Part shown: positions 15,156 to 15,906 of the stretch, piece after piece
How the letters are laid out: each line of letters starts with the position of its first letter
Numbering within the stretch: the stretch's first letter is position 1
DNA from: Thiobacillaceae bacterium
GTDB lineage: Bacteria; Pseudomonadota; Gammaproteobacteria; Burkholderiales; Thiobacillaceae
Assembly: GCA_012274165.1 (NCBI GenBank)
Contig: JAAPAA010000125.1
Coordinates: forward strand, 1-15,906
DNA: 15,906 bases
Direction: 5' to 3'
Program-made: the position numbers and the translations under genes
The notes under the pieces: generated by a model
Database searches by the model: none
The model's input: only the letters and a program-made list of their open reading frames with translations
What the model was told of the DNA's origin: nothing

Positions 15156-15545
15156 ATGGCATTGGGCTGGCTGATGGTGCTGCAGAACGTTCCCTGGTCA
15201 GAGGTTATCGCAAACGCACCCAAGGTGGCGGAGGGCGCAAAGAAATTGTGGCATGCCGTCGCCGGAAAACCCGCGTTGCCGGAGCAGCCGGCTTCGGATG
15301 GGCAAACACCCGTATCACTGACCAACCCGGCACTGGCCGCCATCGAAGCCCGCAATGCGGCCCTTGAAGCCGCCGTGTCAGATTTGCACGGCCAGATGTT
15401 CGCCTCCACCGAACTCATCAAGGCACTCGCCGAGCAGAACACCCAGCTCGTCAAGCGCATCGAAGCCAACCGGATTCGGGTTCTCTGGCTTACGGTTGCG
15501 ACAGCCGTGTTGGCCATCGCCACAATCGCCGCCTGGTTGCGGTAG
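15156..15545 (+). CDS. Uncharacterised tail-anchored coiled-coil protein
   Basis: Not recognised. The 129-aa product has a short hydrophobic start (MALGWLMVLQNVPW), then ANAPKVAEGAKKLWHAVAG (20-38). A Pro-rich linker follows (about 39-58), then an Ala/Glu-rich helix (59-104) likely to form coiled coil, and a C-terminal membrane span (about 108-128) ending in LR. A Shine-Dalgarno AAAAGGA lies about 6 bases before ATG 15156, which supports the start. It is 58 bases after the previous membrane protein gene and ends 21 bases from the convergent tsaD. It might work with its coiled-coil neighbour; nothing in the sequence proves this. Confidence 0.75.
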   Translation: MALGWLMVLQNVPWSEVIANAPKVAEGAKKLWHAVAGKPALPEQPASDGQTPVSLTNPALAAIEARNAALEAAVSDLHGQMFASTELIKALAEQNTQLVKRIEANRIRVLWLTVATAVLAIATIAAWLR

Positions 15546-15566
15546 CGCACGAGCGCGCGCCAACCA

Positions 15567-15905
15567 TTACACCGCCTCAAGCGTCGCCAGCTCCCAGCGT
15601 GGCTTGACCGCAAAGGCCAGGTCGAGCGTCGCGTGCGCCATCCTCTGCGCGCCCGCGAACGCAATCATCGCGCCGTTGTCGGTGCAAAATTCCAGTCGCG
15701 GGTAAAACACCTCGATGCCGCGTGCCGCCGCTTCGCGGGTGAGCCGTTCGCGCAGATGCGTGTTGGCGCCGACGCCGCCCGCGACCACTAATCTTTTAGC
15801 GCCGCTGTGCGCACAGGCGGCCAGACTCTTACTCACCAGCACGTCCACCGCCGCCACCTGAAACGCGGCCGCAATATCCGCCGCCTCGCCCTGCCCAACC
15901 TTGCG
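15567..15905 (-). CDS. tsaD: tRNA N6-adenosine threonylcarbamoyltransferase TsaD, C-terminal part (cut by window edge)
   Basis: TsaD, with TsaB and TsaE, attaches the threonylcarbamoyl group to A37 of ANN-reading tRNAs. The last 112 residues are present. LVVAGGVGANTHLRERL is the nucleotide-binding loop and FCTDNGAMIAFAG the conserved metal-site segment of the Kae1/Gcp fold; the frame ends VKPRWELATLEAV. It remains open to the window edge (VGQGEAADIAAAF upstream), so the gene continues beyond 15906 and the GTG at 15857 is internal. Its 3' end converges on the coiled-coil gene with 21 bases between stops and no clear terminator hairpin. The substrate class includes the tRNA-Ile2 at the left edge. 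Confidence 0.94.
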   Translation of the reverse strand, partial: RKVGQGEAADIAAAFQVAAVDVLVSKSLAACAHSGAKRLVVAGGVGANTHLRERLTREAAARGIEVFYPRLEFCTDNGAMIAFAGAQRMAHATLDLAFAVKPRWELATLEAV

Positions 15906-15906
15906 C

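Overview
The window is a GC-rich (about 60% by eye) bacterial chromosome segment, most likely from a betaproteobacterium, possibly a Nitrosomonadales/Thiobacillus-like organism. The class is inferred from the housekeeping proteins present: the RpoD C-terminus, XerD, FolB, PlsY and TsaD. The genus is a guess. Core genes flank one clear accessory island (about 250-7111) and a less familiar metabolic cluster (about 8522-13255).

Left edge (1-250): the last 17 codons of rpoD are followed by a perfect hairpin, a tRNA-Ile2 (CAT anticodon) with encoded CCA, and a GC-rich terminator hairpin. Island (253-7111): a type I restriction-modification locus, hsdM-hsdS-[toxin-antitoxin]-hsdR. hsdM is cut by one in-frame TGA at codon 69, where the family has Trp, and stays fully open after it. 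hsdS and hsdR look intact. Between them sits a two-gene module, an HTH(XRE)-ImmA/IrrE metallopeptidase fusion followed by a PIN-domain DUF4411 protein, which looks like an antitoxin-toxin pair. A perfect TATAAT lies over the first possible ATG of the regulator, which points to a start at its fourth codon and perhaps a leaderless mRNA. An AT-rich spacer before hsdR carries a near-identical 17-base direct repeat pair and what may be a gene remnant.

Middle (7149-8517): ogt (O6-alkylguanine-DNA alkyltransferase) overlaps xerD (tyrosine recombinase). xerD converges, with a 4-base gap, on a long minus-strand run.

Minus-strand run (8522-13614), in transcription order: folB, a TSUP-family permease, an M14/AstE-AspA-type deacylase, a macro-domain protein, a GCS2-type glutamate-cysteine ligase-like enzyme, and a second M14-type deacylase. 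The first three are joined by 4-base start/stop overlaps and the last two by TGATG. An ATP-dependent amide-bond-forming enzyme with two amide hydrolases and an ADP-ribose-binding protein suggests synthesis and turnover of a small amide or peptide-like metabolite. That reading is inference, and this is the best candidate here for an undescribed pathway.

Right edge (13665-15906): plsY is divergent from folB. Two uncharacterised membrane/coiled-coil proteins follow on the same strand, then the convergent 3' end of tsaD. No stretch over 300 bases lacks a gene; the longest gap is 4583-4774. No CRISPR array, insertion sequence or rRNA was seen.
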